Source: Theropithecus gelada
Lineage: Eukaryota > Chordata > Mammalia > Primates > Cercopithecidae
DNA: 64,000 nt
Assembly (NCBI RefSeq): GCF_003255815.1
Contig: NC_037689.1
Coordinates: 24,269,477 to 24,333,476, forward strand
Reading direction: 5' to 3'
Shown: in pieces, positions 34,780 to 45,793 of the stretch
How the letters are laid out: each line of letters opens with the position of its first letter
Position numbering within the stretch: the first letter of the stretch is position 1
Translations under genes and position numbers: made by a program
The notes under the pieces: generated by a model
Told to the model about the DNA's origin: nothing
Seen by the model: only the letters and a program-made list of their open reading frames with translations
Databases searched by the model: none

Positions 34780-35165
34780 TTGTATTTTTCATAAATGGCC
34801 ACAGCAATATTTCTGTCCCACACTGTCTTCCAGAACCTTGGCGCTTCCCATCAGGAGTGGGAATCTAATTCCCATTTCCTTGAAATTGGGTGGATATTTG
34901 TGGCTGCTTTTGTGCAGAAGTGATGCCACGTGACTTCAGAAACCAGGTTGTAAATGTGCTGTAACTGTCACCTCACTTTGCCTCTCTCCTTCTCTGTGTT
35001 CACTTTTGGGATCCAGCCAATATGCTGTGAAGAAGCCCAAGCCATGCAGACAGGCCCTGGGTGGGTGTTCTCGGTGACGGCCACACCAAATACCTAAGCC
35101 AGGGCCCATTTCCTGAGCCCACAGTCTATGCAGGTGGACTTGTGCTCAGAAGGGGACCCCATGCT
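34780..35165. other. Unclassified, possibly an old LTR fragment
   Basis: GATGCCACGTGACTTC, GAAGAAGCCCAAGCCATG and GGGTGTTCTCGGTGACGGCC resemble an old LTR-type repeat, but I cannot place it. No gene is visible here or on to the next Alu at 35,430. Confidence 0.3.
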
Positions 35166-35429
35166 TGAATGAATACTCTGTTTCTGTCATCTTGAAATTC
35201 TTAATAAAGTTTGGGCAAGGGACTTCATGTTTTCATTCTGCATTCGGCCCTATAAATCCTGTACCTGGTCCTAGTCTTTTTCAACAGCCAGCCTCAAGCA
35301 TCAGAAACGTGGATGAGCAAAGCTTCTGTGATTTAGCCCCAGCCTTCTAATTCAGCAGAAGAGTCACCCATGCTGAGATCTGTCCACACTGCAGATTTAT
35401 GAAGAAAATACATGCAGTGGCTCTTCGTT

Positions 35430-35725
35430 TTTTCTTTTTTCTTTTTTTTTTTTGTGATGGAGTCTCACTCTGTTGCCCAGGCTGGAATACAGTAGCAGGA
35501 TCTCGGCTCACCACAACCTCCACCTCCCAGGTTCAAGCAATCCTCCTGCCTCAGCCTCCCAAGTAGCTGGGACCACAGGCACGCACCACCCTGTCCAGCT
35601 AATATTTTTAGTAGAGATACAGTTTCACTATATTGGCCAGGCTGCTCTTGAACTCCTGACCTCGTGATCTGCCCGCCTTGGCCTCCCAAAGTGCTGGGAT
35701 TACAGGCGTCAGCCACTGCACCTGG
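35430..35725 (-). mobile_element. Alu SINE with target-site duplication
   Basis: Reverse Alu. GCAGTGGCTCTT / GCAGTGACTCTT flank it. Confidence 0.95.
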
Positions 35726-35843
35726 CTGCAGTGACTCTTTTAAACCAGTAAATTTTGGGATAACTAGTTATACATAATAACTGAAACAATCAGGCATTTT
35801 ATAATTCATATGTAAGCTAACTTTTACCACGCAGCATTCTCAC

Positions 35844-35876
35844 ACATTTGTGTGTTTGTGTGTGTGTGTGTGTGCG
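35844..35876. repeat. (GT)n microsatellite
   Basis: Short GTGTGT run with one interruption. Confidence 0.88.
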
Positions 35877-35934
35877 CAAAAGAGATAAGGAGCTTTGTTA
35901 TTGCAGAGTGTTTTGTGGTCCGCTCACTTTTGCC

Positions 35935-36063
35935 TTGCCTGCATTCAGTTGAGCAATTAAGAATCTAAAGTACCCAGTCTGTACATTGGGCTGTCTGCCA
36001 GGTACCGTGGTAAAAACAAAGCTGAGCCTGCTCCTAGCTTGTTGGAAAACTCAGATAAACACA
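35935..36063 (+). repeat. Diverged duplicate block, copy 1
   Basis: Shares TCTGCCAGGT, AAACAAAG and CTCAGATAAACAC in the same order and spacing with the block at 39,060-39,183. By eye identity is near 70 percent. It may be an old local duplication or two copies of an ancient repeat. Confidence 0.5.
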
Positions 36064-36654
36064 AATTAACAGACACGAATTCCAACAGCTCTCCTGTCAC
36101 ATTCTATGTTTTGGAACACCCTAGGGTGGCTTTCTCAGATTCAGCACTGGGACCATCATAGTCAACACTTGTCACGATCAAGACTCAACCTTAGGTCTTG
36201 GATACAGTCCTAACGGACCACTGGTTCTAACCCACAAGGTTGTTTACCCATCTAAGCAGACTTAGGGGTAAACAGGATTCCTGCTTCAAATACAGGATTC
36301 TGGGAAGTTGATTCTTTCTTGACTCTAAGTCAAACTAAATGCAAGCATAAGCTTCATCAACAAAGTAGTTGTTTGTATATTATGCAACTTCCCTAATGCC
36401 TTTTAATTTCTTCCGAAGACTCAGCCAATGCTACAGGTAAGACAATTAAAAAGACACACAGACATAGGATCACACATCAAGTTTGTGCCAAATTAAATTA
36501 CTGTTTTAAAAATGATTTGCACCACTGATGGGCAAAAACCATAAAATTTCCAATGTATGAACTCTGGGATACAAGACACTCTTTATCTTTGACCACTGTG
36601 AACACTCTGAGGAAAATTCCTGTGGTTTTGAGGCAGTCACAAGGCAATGTGCTG
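36064..36654. other. Intergenic, no feature recognised
   Basis: Unique AT-rich sequence. Confidence 0.5.
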
Positions 36655-36780
36655 CAAATGGCCTGGACTCAGAAGCAAAGGGCTCTTGATTTTAATCCCA
36701 GCCCACCACTGACAAGCTCAATGGCCCTGGGATGTTTCCTCATCAGCAGAGGTGGGCTAATGAATCCAGAGCCCCTGATT
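36655..36780 (+). mobile_element. MIR-like SINE fragment
   Basis: GGCCTGGACTCAGAAGC, AATCCCAGCCCACCACTGAC and TGTTTCCTCATCAGC follow MIR order. Confidence 0.5.
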
Positions 36781-36864
36781 CACAGTTGTTCCTCAATGAA
36801 CGAACACATAGAAAGTTATACGACAATACAAAAATATCAGGTAGAAATTTACTTGTTTGTAAGT

Positions 36865-37495
36865 CTATCAATCCATCCGTCCACTCACCCGTCTGTCTAT
36901 TCATCCATCTATTTTTCTAGCCACCCATCCATCCGTCTATCCATGCACCTATTTATCCATCCATCCAATTATCCATCCATCTATCCGGATAACATATCCA
37001 TCTGTGCACGCACCCATCCATCCATTCATGGATGCAACCATTCATCTACACATCCACCCACCTATTCACCAAACTATTCATCTGTCTGTCCATCCATCCA
37101 TCCATCCATCCATCCATCCATCCATCCATCCATCCATTCAGCCACCCATTCACCAAACCCTTATCTATCATCCATCCATCCATCCATGTGTACACCCACC
37201 CTTTCATCCATCCATTCACCCACCCACCCATGTGTTTATCCATTCATTCATCCACCCACACATCCACCTACCCATTCATCCAACCCTCTATCTATTCATC
37301 CATCCACCCATCCACCCACCCATCCATCCATCCACTCACCCACCCATTTGTCCATGCATTCATTCATCCACCCATTTATTTATTCATCTACCCATTTATC
37401 TCTCAATCAATCCATGCATCCAGATGGCTGTCCATTTATCCATACATCCACAACTCCCACCCATCCACCCATCTGTACATCCATCTTCCCACTGA
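36865..37495. repeat. (CATC)n tetranucleotide array
   Basis: About 630 bp of CATC/CACC/TATC variants, with a pure CATC run of about 13 units at 37,089-37,140. The 330-codon frame over it is mostly translated repeat. Confidence 0.95.
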
Positions 37496-37950
37496 CTCAT
37501 GAGACTTCATTTGAGTGTCTACAGCCGACACTGCATGTGGCTTAGACACCTCTTAACTGCCTTGGTTGCCCACAAGTACCTCACAGGAGGTCTCTACTAT
37601 AAATGTTGCTCAGCCCCTGGCAATGGAGGCCAGAAATTAAAAAAAAAAAAAAAGTGATTTAAATAACACTGAAACAAACCTGACTTTTTGAACGGTTAAA
37701 ACGTACTCCTCTGTCTGTAGTGAGGTCAGGAGAGTTGCTCTGGGCCTGGCACGGCCATCTTGCAGTGTCACCAACCACCCTGGCACCTTTGCTCCATATA
37801 TTCTGTCATTCTTGGAATAGGACCTCTACCCTCTAGAGGACTTCCTGCTCTAAGCTAGCTGCTGGAACTCCAGACATCACATCATTATTCCAGGCAGGCC
37901 CGGCATGATGCAGAGAAAGTGAAAAGTGGGCTTGTTGGCCACCAGTCCCC
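37496..37950. other. Intergenic, no feature recognised
   Basis: Unique sequence with an A-run at about 37,640. Confidence 0.5.
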
Positions 37951-38258
37951 CTCTTTTTTTTTTTTTGAGACGGAGTCTTGCTCTGTCGCCCAAGCTGGAG
38001 TGTAGTGGCCGGATCTCAGCTCACCGCAAGCTCCGCCTCCTGGGTTTTATGCCATTCTCCTGCCTCAGCCTCCCCAGTAGCTGGGACTATAGGCGCCCGC
38101 CACCACGTCCGGCTAGTTTTTTTTTTTTTTTGTATTTTTTAGTAGAGACGGGGTTTCACCGTGTTAGCCAGGATGGTCTCGATCTCTTGACCTCGTGATC
38201 TGCCCGTCTCGGCCTCCCAAAGTGCTGGGATTACAGGCTTGAGCCACTGCGTCCGGCC
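37951..38258 (-). mobile_element. AluY, Old World monkey-type, with target-site duplication
   Basis: Nearly consensus reverse AluY (GGCCGGATCTCAGCTC, GATTACAGGCTTGAGCC). AGTCCCCCTCTT flanks both ends. A poly-T run interrupts the middle (38,118-38,131). Confidence 0.95.
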
Positions 38259-38531
38259 ATAGTCCCCCTCTTAAGGGACTCCTCGGAAGTTTCACCCAAT
38301 AACTTTGGTTTACATTGATTTTATTAACTAGAACATAGATTTTTGGTTACACCTAACTGCAAAGGAGAATGAGGATATCGTCTTCCAGCCGTCACATTGC
38401 CAAAATCAGTAAATTCAAGGTCCCTTAATATAAAGGAAGAAAGAAAGGATATGGGATAAGCAACTGGAGTCTCACACATGCATGAGAAATGGATGGACGG
38501 ACAGTGGACAGGGGCGTGTATGTAAATACTA

Positions 38532-38840
38532 TATTAGTCTTCTCAGGCTGCCATAATAAAATAGCATAGACTGGGTACTTAAACAAAAGGAATTTATTTT
38601 CTCACAGTTCTGGAGACTGGGAAGTCCAAGATCAAGGAGCTGGTTGGTTCAGTTCCTGGTGAGGGCTGTTTTCTTGGTTTGCTGTGTTCTCACATGGCGG
38701 AGAGACAGAGCAGGCAAGTCCTCTGGTATCTCTTCTCATAAAGGCGCTAACTTTACTGCCTAGGGTCCTAACTTTACGATTTCATTTCACCTTAATTATT
38801 TCCTTGCTGCAAGTACAGACACATGGGGAACAGAACGTCA
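38532..38840 (-). mobile_element. MaLR-type LTR
   Basis: TATTAGTCTTCTCAGGCTGCC, 'CTCACAGTTCTGGAGACTGG' and GTTCTCACATGGCGGAGAGA are a typical antisense MLT1-class LTR. Confidence 0.7.
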
Positions 38841-38894
38841 ACATAGGAATTTGGAGAGCAGACAGCACCCTGCTCATGGCACGTGTAAGCATGC

Positions 38895-39000
38895 ATACTG
38901 AATGTGTGTGTGCATGTGTGTGAATGGAAAGACTGGAAACCTCATTCATAGCACATATATGCATGTATACCGTGTGTGTGCATGTGTGTCTGTATGGAAA
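38895..39000. repeat. TG-rich, two imperfect copies
   Basis: GTGTGTGCATGTGTGT followed by ATGGAAAGA...GGAAACCTCATT occurs twice about 67 bp apart, a short tandem duplication that includes TG repeats. Confidence 0.8.
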
Positions 39001-39059
39001 GATAGGAAACCTCATTATCTAAATGCCTAGCCTTTTGGGGGAGCTACGTTTTGTTGTGT

Positions 39060-39183
39060 ATGCCTTCAATTGAGTAATTTAGCTTCTCAAAGGCTGCCTC
39101 TCTGTTGGGCTCTCTGCCAGGTGCTGAGGTACAAACAAAGATGTGACTGCTCCACAGCTTATTGGGAGGCTCAGATAAACACG
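39060..39183 (+). repeat. Diverged duplicate block, copy 2
   Basis: Partner of 35,935-36,063. Both follow a GT-rich stretch and precede a CATC array. Confidence 0.5.
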
Positions 39184-39316
39184 AATAAATCTAAATAAAC
39201 ACACATAAATTAAGGGCTATTAAAATAAACACTTGCTGCTCCCAGAAGCAGAGCCACAGCTATTTGATTTTACTGCTGTATCCCACAGAGCAGATACTCA
39301 AAAAGCTTTGTTGAGG

Positions 39317-39741
39317 CCGGGCATGGTGGCTCCTCCCTGTAATCCTAGGACTTGGGGAGGGCTGAGACTGGGGGATTGCTTGAGGCCAGGAGTTTGAGAC
39401 CAGCCTGGGCAATATAGTGAGAGCCCATCTCTAAAATAAAATAACCTGGGCATGGTGGTGCAGTCCTGTGGTCCCAGCTACTCAAGAGGCTGAGGTCAGA
39501 GGATCACTTGAGCCCAGGAGTTTGAGACCAGCCTGGGTAACACAGAGAGACCCCATCTCTAAAATTATAAAATGAGCCGGACATGGTGGCACATTCCTGT
39601 GGTCCCAGATACTCGGGAGGCTGAGATGGTAGGATCTCTTGAGTCCAGGAGTTTGAGACCAGCCTGGGCAACAGAGAGAGACCTTGTCTCTACAAAAAAT
39701 AAAAATAAGCAAAAATAAATAAAATATTTTAAAAAACATGA
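39317..39741 (+). mobile_element. Three-arm Alu-type element
   Basis: Three consecutive left-arm-like Alu units (from about 39,317, 39,441 and 39,566), each ending in a CTCTA(A/C)AAA stretch. Arms 2 and 3 are clear duplicates of each other and lack the insert typical of an Alu right arm. A 16-bp AAAAAGCTTTGTTGAG flanks the whole unit. Confidence 0.85.
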
Positions 39742-39757
39742 AAAAGCTTTGTTGAGT

Positions 39758-40066
39758 AACTGGGCATGTTGAGAAATCACCAAGAATAGAGCACTGTAGG
39801 AACCTGAGGAGAAAAAAACTGAGTTGGTGGTGCAGGAGCCAAGCAGTTAGGGGTACATGGAAGAAAATTGCGAGTGGGCTATACCCTGGCAAATGCAGCT
39901 AGACAAAAGATCTGATGCTACTCGTTCCCGAAGATCACATTCTTAAGCTCGAATGGGTGGCAGAGTTGACCTGACTCAGGGTAATGGTACAGGAATATAC
40001 ATGTGCATATATATCATACTGCAAATGTATCGGTTTTGAATCTGACTCTCTAAGAATAATCTAGAG
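39758..40066. other. Intergenic, no feature recognised
   Basis: Unique sequence between Alus. Confidence 0.5.
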
Positions 40067-40349
40067 GCCGGATACGGTGGCTCCCGCCTGTAATCCCAGC
40101 ACTTTGGGAAGCCGAGGAGGGTGGATCACCTGAGGTCGGGAGTTCAAGACCAGCCTAACCAACATGGAGAAACCCTGTCTCTACTAAAAATACAAAATTA
40201 GCTGGGCATGGTGGTGCATGCCTGTAATCCCAGCTAATCGGGAGGCTGAGGCAGGGCAATCACTTGAACCCAGGAAGTGGAGGTTGCGGTGAGCTGAGAT
40301 CACGCCATTGCACTCCAGCCTGGGCAACAAGAGCAAAACTCTGTCTAAA

Positions 40350-40383
<34 letters not shown>
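40067..40383 (+). mobile_element. Alu SINE, outer copy of a stacked pair
   Basis: Complete Alu with a long A-tail. ATAATCTAGA before it recurs only after the next Alu, at about 40,682. Confidence 0.95.
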
Positions 40384-40384
<1 letters not shown>

Positions 40385-40681
40385 CCGGGCATGGTGGCTC
40401 ACACTTGTAATCCCAGCACTTTGGGAGGCCGAGGTGAGCAGATCACGAGGTCAGGAGATCGAGACCACCTTGGCTAACACAGGGTGAAAACCCGTCTCTA
40501 CTAAAAATACAAAAAATTAGCCGGGCGTGGTGGTAGGCACCTGTAGTCCCAGCTACTCGGGAGGCTGAGGCAGGAGAATGGCGTGAACCCAGGAGACAGA
40601 GCTTGCAGTGAACCGAGATCGCGCCACTTCTTTCCAGCCTGGGTGACAAAGTGAGACTGTCTCAAAAAAAAAAAAAAAAAA
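40384..40681 (+). mobile_element. Alu SINE inserted in the tail of the previous Alu
   Basis: Starts GCCGGGCATGGTGGC directly in the A-tail of the first copy. The shared outer duplication shows it landed in that tail. Confidence 0.95.
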
Positions 40682-40749
40682 GATAATCTAGACATCAGGA
40701 GAACATCTGTTGGTCACAATTTGAGAGAACAGGGAGATAAGAATATCCA

Positions 40750-41060
40750 GCCACCTATCCATCTATTCATCCGTCTGTCCATCCATGCATCCACCCACCC
40801 ATGTATTTATCCATCCATCCATCCATCCACCCACCCACCCACCCACCCATACATGCATACATCCACCCCCCAGTCATCCAACCCTTCATCTATCCACTCA
40901 TTCATCCATCCATTCGTCCACCCACAATCCACTCCATCCACCCACCCACCCTCAATTCATCCACCCACACATCCATCCACACATCTACCCATCCATCCAT
41001 CCACCTATCCATCCATCCATCCATCCACTCACCCATCAATTAGCCCACCCATCCTATCTG
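40750..41060. repeat. (CATC)n tetranucleotide array
   Basis: About 310 bp of CATC/CACC variants in the same orientation as the arrays at 36.9 and 55.5 kb. Confidence 0.95.
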
Positions 41061-41167
41061 AATTATGTCTGTGAGATTCCTCCATAGTGAAATTATTCTT
41101 TTCCTAACTTTTTAGTGTCATACACTTTGGAAGAAGTGGGGATTTGTGTCCACCTCCTTGATGGTTA

Positions 41168-41375
41168 GAGCAGCAGTCCCCAACCTTTTTGGTACCAGGG
41201 ACCAGTTTCATGCAAGACAATTTTTCCATGGGACCAAGGGTGGGAGGGATGGTTTCAGGATGATTCAAGCACATGACACTGATTGTGCACTTTATTTCCA
41301 TTATTATTATTATATTGTAATGTGTAATGAAATAATTCTACAACTCACCATAATGTAGAATCAATGGGAGCTTAT
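41168..41375 (+). mobile_element. hAT-type DNA transposon fragment
   Basis: CAGCAGTCCCCAACCTTTTT, GGACCAGTTTCATGC and CATAATGTAGAATCA are terminal words of a common nonautonomous hAT-like element. The exact family name is uncertain. Confidence 0.6.
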
Positions 41376-41377
41376 AT

Positions 41378-41587
41378 GAACCCATTCTCGCACCGCTATG
41401 AAGAACTACCTAAGACTAGGTAATTTATGAAGGAAAGAGGTTTAATTGAGGGGGGCGGTGCAAAACCATTCATGAAGGATCTGACCCCATGATCCAGTCA
41501 CCTCCCACCAGGCCCCCACCTCCAACACTGGGGATTTCAGTTTGACATGAGTTGGGCGGGGACACAGAGGCAAACTGTATCACCACC
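41378..41587 (-). mobile_element. THE1/MST-type LTR, internally deleted
   Basis: CACCGCTATGAAGAACTACC and GGTAATTTATGAAGGAAAG jump to 'CACCTCCCACCAGGCCCC' and GGACACAGAGGCAAACTGTATCA. Both ends of an antisense THE1/MST LTR are present without the middle. Confidence 0.75.
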
Positions 41588-41644
41588 AGCACAGCACCTA
41601 GCATCTTGCCACTCAGAAAGAATGCCAAAATTTCTCTCTAGACA

Positions 41645-41961
41645 TATTTTCTTTTTCTTTTATTTATTTATTTTCTGAGACAGAGTCTCTCTCTGTCACC
41701 CAGGTCGGAGTGAAGAGGCACGATCTCGGCTCACGGCAACCTCTGCCTCCCAAGTTCAAGTGATTCTCGTGCCTCAGCCTCCAGAGTAGCTGAGATTACA
41801 GGCACTCACCACCACGCCCTGTAAATTTTTTCTGTAATTTTAGTAGAGATGGTGTTTCACCATGTTGGCCAGGCTGGTCTTGAACTTCTGACCTCAGGTG
41901 ATCCACCCACCTCAGCTTCCCAAAGTGCTGTGATTACAGGTGTGAACCACAGTGCCCAGTC
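41645..41961 (-). mobile_element. Alu SINE, first of a tandem pair
   Basis: Reverse Alu. TCTAGACATATT occurs before it, between it and the next Alu, and after the next Alu. Confidence 0.95.
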
Positions 41962-41992
41962 TAGACATATTGACATATTTCCTTTTTCTCTT

Positions 41993-42298
41993 TCTTTCTT
42001 TCTTTTTTTTTTTTTGAGACAGAATCTTTTTCTGTCACCCAGGCTGGAATGTAGTGGCGTGATCTTGGCTCACTGCAACCTCCGCCTCCTGGGTTCAAGT
42101 GACTCTCCTGCCTCAACCTCCCAAGTAGCTGAGATTACAGGTGTGCACCACCACACCAGGCTAATTTTTGTATTTTTAATAGGGATGGGGTTTCACCATG
42201 TTGGTCAGGCTGGTCTCAAACTTCTGACCTCAGGTGATCCGCCCGCCTCAGCCTCCTGAAGTGCTGGGATTACAGGTGTGAGCCACCATGCCCAGTCT
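41993..42298 (-). mobile_element. Alu SINE, second of a tandem pair
   Basis: Reverse Alu with a CTTTCTTTC tail, flanked by the same TCTAGACATATT. Either two insertions at one site or a duplication. Confidence 0.95.
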
Positions 42299-42544
42299 AG
42301 ACATATTTTCTTCAAGGATGCACTTATCTTTGGAAATGGTTCCTTCTGACAACTCCCTGCCCCGATGCTTTCTTTTCTGTTCCATGGAGTTCCGTGTTCT
42401 GTGCTGCGTAGTTTGATTTTCAGTCCTCCTTTGAATTCTGCAGCTGTGTATTTAGACCCATTTCCCAGACCAGTAAACAAAGCCCCGTGGGCAAGAAACC
42501 ACAGATCCCCCCTAGAAAGTGGGAGAAAAAGCCAGTCTGCAATA

Positions 42545-42612
42545 GTGTGTGCATGTATGTGTGTGCGTGCATGCATGTGTGTGTGCAGGCACGTGCATGT
42601 GTGTGCATGAGG
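42545..42612. repeat. TG/CATG-rich microsatellite
   Basis: GTGTGCATGTATGTGTGTGC-type alternating purine-pyrimidine sequence. Confidence 0.85.
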
Positions 42613-42714
42613 ATGGAATATAATTATAACCCACGTGTGTGTGCAGTATAAAACATATAAAACTGGTTTGGAGAGCAGGGTATGAAAAGTCCAAAGTCAG
42701 AAGAACCAATCTTT

Positions 42715-43010
42715 GGCCGTGGGTGGTGGCTCACACCTGTAATACCAGCACTTTGGGAGGCCGAGGCTGGTGGATCACTTGAGGTCAGGAGTTCGAGACC
42801 AACCTGGCCAACATGGTGAAATCCCATCTCTACTAAAAATACAAAAATTAGCCAGGCATGGTGATGAGCACCTGTAGCCGCAGCTACTCAGGAGACTGAG
42901 GCACAAGGATTGCTTGAACCTGGGAGGCGGAGGTTGCAGTGAGCCGAGATCGCACCACTGTACTACAGCCTGGATGACAGAGTGACACTCTGTCTCAATA
43001 AATAAATAAA
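42715..43010 (+). mobile_element. Alu SINE
   Basis: Complete Alu with an AATAAATAAATAAA tail. Confidence 0.95.
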
Positions 43011-44330
43011 CAGAAGAAGAACTAATTCTTAAAAATTAAAGACACATGGAAGGTTTCCGCAGGAGGCCGGGAGCTACCAAGGGTTAGGTTGAAAGATGGA
43101 GCGTGGCCACTTGGGTCCCTTGGAAATGGTCAGAACGTGGTTATTTCTTGAGGTTCCACTGGTGAAATAAACGGGAAACATGGAGACTGCCCCAGCGGTG
43201 AGTTCCCCATCCCTTCCTCAGCCTAGCTTGTGGCCTTCAAAAGATGCTTCCCATGGCATCTGGACACAATTCAGAAGACTTTTTCAATTAATTTAATTTT
43301 CATTCTGGAGGTTACAGCCTCTTGGTGCCAGTTCCAGAATGTCTGCAGAATATTATGGAAATTCGTATTTGGAGCCAAAGAATGGTAGCGTTAAAAAAAA
43401 AAAAAAAAAGAAAAAAGGCAAAAGGCATCTAACTAAATGAATTAGAAGTCTTCCAAATGCTTATCTGTGTGAATGCAAAGAAAAAGCCGCAAAGCCTGGC
43501 CTTCAGAAGCTGATGTTGCGTCTTTATTATGGCTGGCAAGAGTGACCTGCGCCCTCCCTGAAAGGCAGCCAGAGTCTAGACTCTACTGGAACATAATGGA
43601 CGGTCAGAGGAGGGAAGCTTCACCTGCACTGCAGTGCCGTCCAAATGTCAGAGGCTGGAGATTGTCCAGGGTAGGGCCTTTCTTTTGGAGGTAATGGGGG
43701 TGAAGCAGGAAGTTCACAGGGAGAGGGGTCTCTGGAGTATGAGACGGCAGAAAGACCCTGCTTTCTTTGCATCTCTGCTTCATCCCAAGTCGGACTTGCC
43801 TCAGGGTGCCAAAATGCCCCGGCAGCTCCAGCATCCCCTTTCTCCTCAAAAGGAGCCCCCAGGGTCCTCCTGCTTACCCTGACCTAGGGTCCACACCCTC
43901 CCTCGATCCCAGCCCAGGACTGTGGCCAGGGAAAAAGAAAGTGCTAATTGGTAGAGTCAATGCCACATGGGGAGGTCGGCGGGGGGAGAGGTGCAGGAGA
44001 AAATACCACGGAAGGAGCTCTGGTTGGGTAATTCATCGGGATTCACTCCAAGAGGTAACACTTTAAAGATGGTGTTCCCATGAAGAATGATTACATTTTC
44101 CTCAGGCCTCTAAAGTGCAAGTATGTTGCTGGGGTTTTGCTGGCTGAAAAGAAAACGAAAAAGAAAAGAAAAAACCTTCTGGTGTGCAAGCTCACCCTGT
44201 TACTTCTGAACATATGCATCAGTCACACCACCTGGGGCACAGGCCCAGCCCCTCTAGCCTTGCAGGTTTCTGACCTAGGGGTGCAGGCGACCTAGGGAGG
44301 GGTGGGTATGGCCACAGGCAGGGGACAGCT
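43011..44330. other. Intergenic, no gene recognised
   Basis: Unique sequence with an A-run at about 43,392 and moderate GC content from 43.5 to 44.0 kb. Overlapping frames of 70-100 codons on both strands match nothing I know. Confidence 0.5.
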
Positions 44331-44332
44331 CA

Positions 44333-44668
44333 AGACCATTTGACCCAGCAAGCCCATGACTGGGTATATACCCAAAGGATTATAAATCATTCCACTATAA
44401 AGACACATGCACACATATGTTTATTGCAGCACTAGTCACAGCAGCAAAGACTTGGAACCAACCCAAGTGTCCATCAATAATAGACTGGATAAAGAAAATG
44501 TGGCACGTAGACACCATGGAATACTATGCAGCCATAAAAAAGGATCAGTTAATGTCCTTTGCAGGGACCTGGATGAAGCTGAAAACCATCCTTCTCAGCA
44601 AACTATCACAAGAACAGAAAACCAAACACCACATGTTCTCACTCAGAGCTGGAAGCCTCCTGCTTTAA
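44333..44668 (+). mobile_element. L1 LINE ORF2 3' fragment
   Basis: 'GACCCAGCAAGCCCATGACT', ATATACCCAAAGGATTATAAA, 'CTATGCAGCCATAAAAAAGG' and 'CACATGTTCTCACTCA' are the end of L1 ORF2. The frame is broken and both ends are truncated. Confidence 0.92.
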
Positions 44669-44872
44669 GTTGTCCCGCCTTTCTGGACAAAACCAATGTG
44701 TCTTGCATTTCATTGATGCCTCATGTCTCCCTAAAACGTGTAAAACCAAGCTACACCCCGACCACGTTGGGCACACGTTCTCAGGACATCCTGAGGGCTG
44801 TGTCATGGGCCATGGTCACTCATATTTGGCTCAGATTAAATCTCTTCAAGTATTTTAGAGTTGGACTCCTTT

Positions 44873-45213
44873 TTCTTTTATTTTTCTTTCTTTCTTTCTT
44901 TCTTTCTTTCTTTTTTTTTTTTTTTTTTTGAGACGGAGTCTAGCTCTGTCACCCAGGCAGGAGTGACAGAGTGCAGTGGCCTGATCTTGGCTCACTACAA
45001 CCTCCACCTCCCGGGTTCAAGCGATTCTCCTGCCTCAGCCTCCTGAGTAGCTGGGACTACAGGTGCACACCACCACATGCGTCTAATTTTGTACTGTAGA
45101 AGACAGGGTTTCACCTTGTTGGTCAGGCTGGTCTCCAACTCGACCTCAGGTGATCTGCGTGCCTCGGTCTACCAAAGTGCTGGGATTACAGGCGTGAGCC
45201 ACTGCGCCGGGCC
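44873..45213 (-). mobile_element. Alu SINE with (TTTC)n tail
   Basis: Reverse Alu from TTTCTTTC repeats and a T-tract to GCCACTGCGCCGGGCC. A short GAGTGACAGA insertion is seen near its right-arm start. Confidence 0.95.
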
Positions 45214-45793
45214 TAGTTTGACTCTTTTCGTGGACAGTTGGAAACGTGGAATGCAAGAATATTCAGGGTTATTTGTCAGGCTGCAAAGTTGTTCCACCGC
45301 CCTGCAGGAAAATGGATACAATTTTAGGCTTAGGTGTTAACAAAAAACATATCGTTAGTGTGGGAAGGGCGACAACTGCACTGCAGCTGTGGCCGGTGGT
45401 GCGGGAGGGTCTCTAACCTTGAAGCCCACTTCGGAAGGCGAGTCGCCCGTGACCAGAACTAGGGCCTAGGCACCCCAGATAGGAGAAGGGACCTCGTTCC
45501 CTATTGTTCCATGACCAGGAGTCCCAACTCCCAGCCTCGTCCTGGGGATTCTGGGGAGAAACTGCCCCAGCGCAGAGGCTCCTCCAAGGGTCGTCCTTGG
45601 TCCCGCGCAAAGGGGGCGTCCGCCACCCTCCCGGCTGCGCACCCCCAGCTCCCCAGCTCGGACGCCTTAGAAAGGACATGAGGCGGGGGTTGCCCGTGGA
45701 GCGGGGGCCACGCTTCCTGAGCAGGGAGGGGATTGCCCTTTGCTCCCCTTGGGGAACTCCCTGAGGTGAGCATCTGGGAGGGGCCCCCATACT

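Noticed and set aside
36553..37545. 330-codon frame, the longest in the window
   Set aside because: Most of it lies in the CATC array and the rest is an accidental 5' extension. No splice or promoter context, and no protein family is recognisable.
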